NCBI RefSeq assembly: GCF_900454025.1
Contig: NZ_UGQM01000001.1
Span: 1,612,001-1,676,000, forward strand
Direction: 5' to 3'
Source of the DNA: Mycolicibacterium gilvum
Lineage (GTDB): Bacteria > Actinomycetota > Actinomycetes > Mycobacteriales > Mycobacteriaceae
DNA: 64,000 nucleotides
This document shows, piece after piece, positions 62,377-64,000 of this stretch. Made by a program: the position numbers and the translations under genes. Position 1 is the first letter of the stretch. The number at the start of each line of letters is the position of its first letter. The notes under the pieces are model-generated. The model saw only the letters and a list, made by a program, of their open reading frames with translations. It had not been told where the DNA came from and made no database searches.

Positions 62377-62864
62377 GAGCCAGAGACGACGGCGGCCGAG
62401 TTCTTGGTGCGGTACTCCGCGAACGGGATCGAATCCTCGGCGTCGAGAACCACGCTCATCGAGGTGAACACCAGACCGCCCTCGCCGCGGCGGATACCGA
62501 CGTCGACGACCCCGCTGGACACGTCGAACGGCACATTGTTGGTGACCTGGTTGACGTACAGGTAGAAGCGGGCGGTGGTGACCTCGCCGGAGACGCCGGT
62601 GCGGAAGATGTTGGTGGCGTGATGGCGCAGCGGGTAGGGATTCTCGTTGCGGTGCTGGGTGAGCCACGCCAGAGTCTGCTCGCCGCCGTGCAACTCGGCC
62701 GCCAGCAGTTCCTCGAAGGGGCAGTTGCCCGAATCCGACCGGCTCACGTACTCCATCTCGTCGCCGATGCGCGAGGCGAGTTCCTCGAAGTGGCCCTGGT
62801 CGTAGTGGTACCAGAACCCGGCGATGAACTCCTGAACCTCGGGCAGCGTGATCTCGTTGCTCAT
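62373..62864 (-). CDS. SnoaL/NTF2-like protein
   Basis: The 163-residue protein has an NTF2/SnoaL-type cone fold suggested by VQEFIAGFWYHYDQGHFEELASRI at the N terminus, the HHATN strand, TTARFYLYVNQVTN and a final EYRTKN. Such proteins act as isomerases, dehydratases or small-ligand binders and are frequent in steroid and aromatic clusters. No clear catalytic pair is assigned. It starts the NTF2-SDR-esterase operon unless the acyl-CoA synthetase is also included (70-bp gap). Confidence 0.75.
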   Translation of the reverse strand: MSNEITLPEVQEFIAGFWYHYDQGHFEELASRIGDEMEYVSRSDSGNCPFEELLAAELHGGEQTLAWLTQHRNENPYPLRHHATNIFRTGVSGEVTTARFYLYVNQVTNNVPFDVSSGVVDVGIRRGEGGLVFTSMSVVLDAEDSIPFAEYRTKNSAAVVSGS

Positions 62865-62934
62865 ACCGTCAGTGAACTGCAGTGTGGCGGCCGTTACAGT
62901 GGCGTTGCCCGGTCAGTGGAACACCGCCGCCGGC

Positions 62935-64000
62935 TCAATTCATCGCTGAGGCGAACCGTTCGCGGAGTTCACGTTTGAGGAGCTTCCCGCTGGGGTTCTT
63001 GGGAAGCTCGGCGACGGTGAAGATCTGCTTGGGTGTCTTGAACCCCGCGAGCCGGGACCGGCAGTGCGCGATGACCGCGTCGGGATCGAGCACCCGTCCT
63101 TCCCTCGGGACCACCGCCGCGACGACGGCCTCGACCCACACGGGGTGGGGCAGTCCGAAGACGGCGGCCTCCTGCACATCGTCGTGCTGATAGAGGACTT
63201 CCTCGACCTCGCGGCTGGCGACGTTCTCGCCCCCGGACTTGATCATGTCCTTCTTGCGGTCCACCACGTGCAGCAGCCCGAACTCGTCGTAGTAGCCGAG
63301 ATCCCCGGAGTGGAACCAGTCCCCGCGGAAGGCCTCGGCGGTGCGTTGCGGATCGTCGAGGTAGCCGACCATCAGATGTGGGCTGCGGTGGGCGATCTCG
63401 CCGACGGTGCCCGGTGGCACCGGATTGTCGGAGTCGTCGAGGATCGCGGTCTCCACGTTGACCGCGGGGCGTCCGGCCGCGCCGCCGTGCCGGTCCTGCT
63501 CGTCGGGTCCCAACGAGGAAGCGAGCGGCGCGATCTCGGTCTGGCCGTAGAAGTTCCACAGGGAGACGTTCGGGAGCCGGTCACGAAGCTCGTGCAGGAT
63601 CTCGCGTGGCATCGCCGACGCGCCGTAATAGCCCTTGCGCAGGCTCGTCAGGTCGTACCGGTCGAACGCCGGGCAGCGCAGCAGCGCGATCCACACCGTG
63701 GGTGGTGCGAAGAAATTCGTCACCTGCTCGGCTTCGATCGTGCGCAGGATGGCCTCGGGGTCCGGGCCGGGCAGGATGATGCTGGTCGCACCGAGGTACA
63801 CGTCGGTGATCAGGAAATTGTCCAGCTGTGCGCAGTGGTAGAGCGGCATCGAATGTATCTCGACATCCTCGCCCGACATCGATCCGGCGACGATGCTGCT
63901 GATGTACTGCCACATCAGGCTGCGGCTGGTGTGCATCACGCCTTTGGGTCGCGATTCGGTTCCGCTGGTGTACATCAGCCGCAGGACGTCGTCATCGGCG
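62935..64000 (-). CDS. Acyl-CoA synthetase (AMP-forming), C-terminal part; start beyond window
   Basis: The last 354 or so residues of a fatty-acid or steroid-side-chain CoA ligase; the N terminus lies past 64,000. Seen are the AMP-binding P-loop YTSGTESRPKGVMH, NFYGQTE (A5), HSGDLGYYDEFG (A7), RKKDMIKSGGENV (A8) and the C-terminal catalytic Lys in PKNPSGKLLKREL (A10). It ligates a carboxylic acid to CoA with ATP. The FadD number and the substrate cannot be assigned. It is probably part of the neighbouring catabolic operon. Confidence 0.92.
   Translation of the reverse strand, partial: ADDDVLRLMYTSGTESRPKGVMHTSRSLMWQYISSIVAGSMSGEDVEIHSMPLYHCAQLDNFLITDVYLGATSIILPGPDPEAILRTIEAEQVTNFFAPPTVWIALLRCPAFDRYDLTSLRKGYYGASAMPREILHELRDRLPNVSLWNFYGQTEIAPLASSLGPDEQDRHGGAAGRPAVNVETAILDDSDNPVPPGTVGEIAHRSPHLMVGYLDDPQRTAEAFRGDWFHSGDLGYYDEFGLLHVVDRKKDMIKSGGENVASREVEEVLYQHDDVQEAAVFGLPHPVWVEAVVAAVVPREGRVLDPDAVIAHCRSRLAGFKTPKQIFTVAELPKNPSGKLLKRELRERFASAMN

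Overview
The window is high-GC actinobacterial DNA and almost certainly comes from a fast-growing mycobacterium (Mycolicibacterium type). From 1 to about 37,000 the gene order follows the M. tuberculosis segment Rv3220c to Rv3193c nearly gene for gene: pdtaS, whiB1, lipid kinase, GNAT, entC, phosphatase, ParA-like ATPase, rhlE, DUF3107, TetR, DUF3152, moeZ, adnA-adnB, K+ channel, nudC, mycoredoxin, uvrD2, whiB7, ABC1 kinase, TOMM-type protein, zincin, PDZ-Lon protease and UPF0182. GTG starts, 4-nt ATGA/GTGA overlaps and apparently leaderless starts are frequent. No rRNA, CRISPR array, transposase, integrase or prophage gene was seen.

Region 1 (1-37,000) is a conserved core. It holds a two-component kinase tail and WhiB1, chorismate-using enzymes (aroQ, entC), an RNA helicase, MoeZ, the double-strand-break resection motor-nuclease AdnAB, a second SF1 helicase (UvrD2), redox genes (NudC, mycoredoxin) and the antibiotic-response regulator WhiB7. 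The whiB7 leader contains a small upstream ORF, an intrinsic terminator and a 7-nt element inside the uORF that can pair with the terminator's left arm. This is a readable attenuation device.

Region 2 (37,000-51,000) leaves that synteny. It contains a 1148-residue SARP/AfsR-like AAA regulator, a two-domain ABM-fold protein, an FAD oxidase-type protein, htpG and the initiator tRNA gene with promoter and terminator. An orphan LsrB/RhaS-like sugar-binding protein and an exported histidine-phosphatase-like protein with an acidic tail follow. Next comes a four-gene membrane operon: two tandem paralogous 6-TM proteins, a NorE-like COX3 protein and a COX4-like protein. A TetR gene lies divergent to it.

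Region 3 (51,000-64,000) holds a GAF-EAL protein and then a catabolic cluster that looks steroid- or polycyclic-directed. Its genes are a hotdog thioesterase, a flavin reductase, a PadR regulator with a palindrome over its own -10, a KstD-like dehydrogenase, a KshA-like Rieske oxygenase with a small CxxC protein, a second FAD dehydrogenase, an unrecognised HxD...H protein, an HSL-type esterase, an SDR, an NTF2-like protein and an acyl-CoA synthetase cut by the window end. Together these could dehydrogenate and hydroxylate a ring, hydrolyse an ester and activate an acid to its CoA ester. The substrate cannot be read from sequence.

Other structures of note are a set of intergenic palindromes (13.2, 40.5, 41.3 and 60.5 kb), long hairpins between convergent genes, and convergent genes whose stop codons interlock. 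Stretches without a gene are all under 300 bp. The longest (882-1152, 8877-9128, 10725-10982, 41247-41478 and 50269-50494) carry promoters or repeats, or nothing further that I can recognise.
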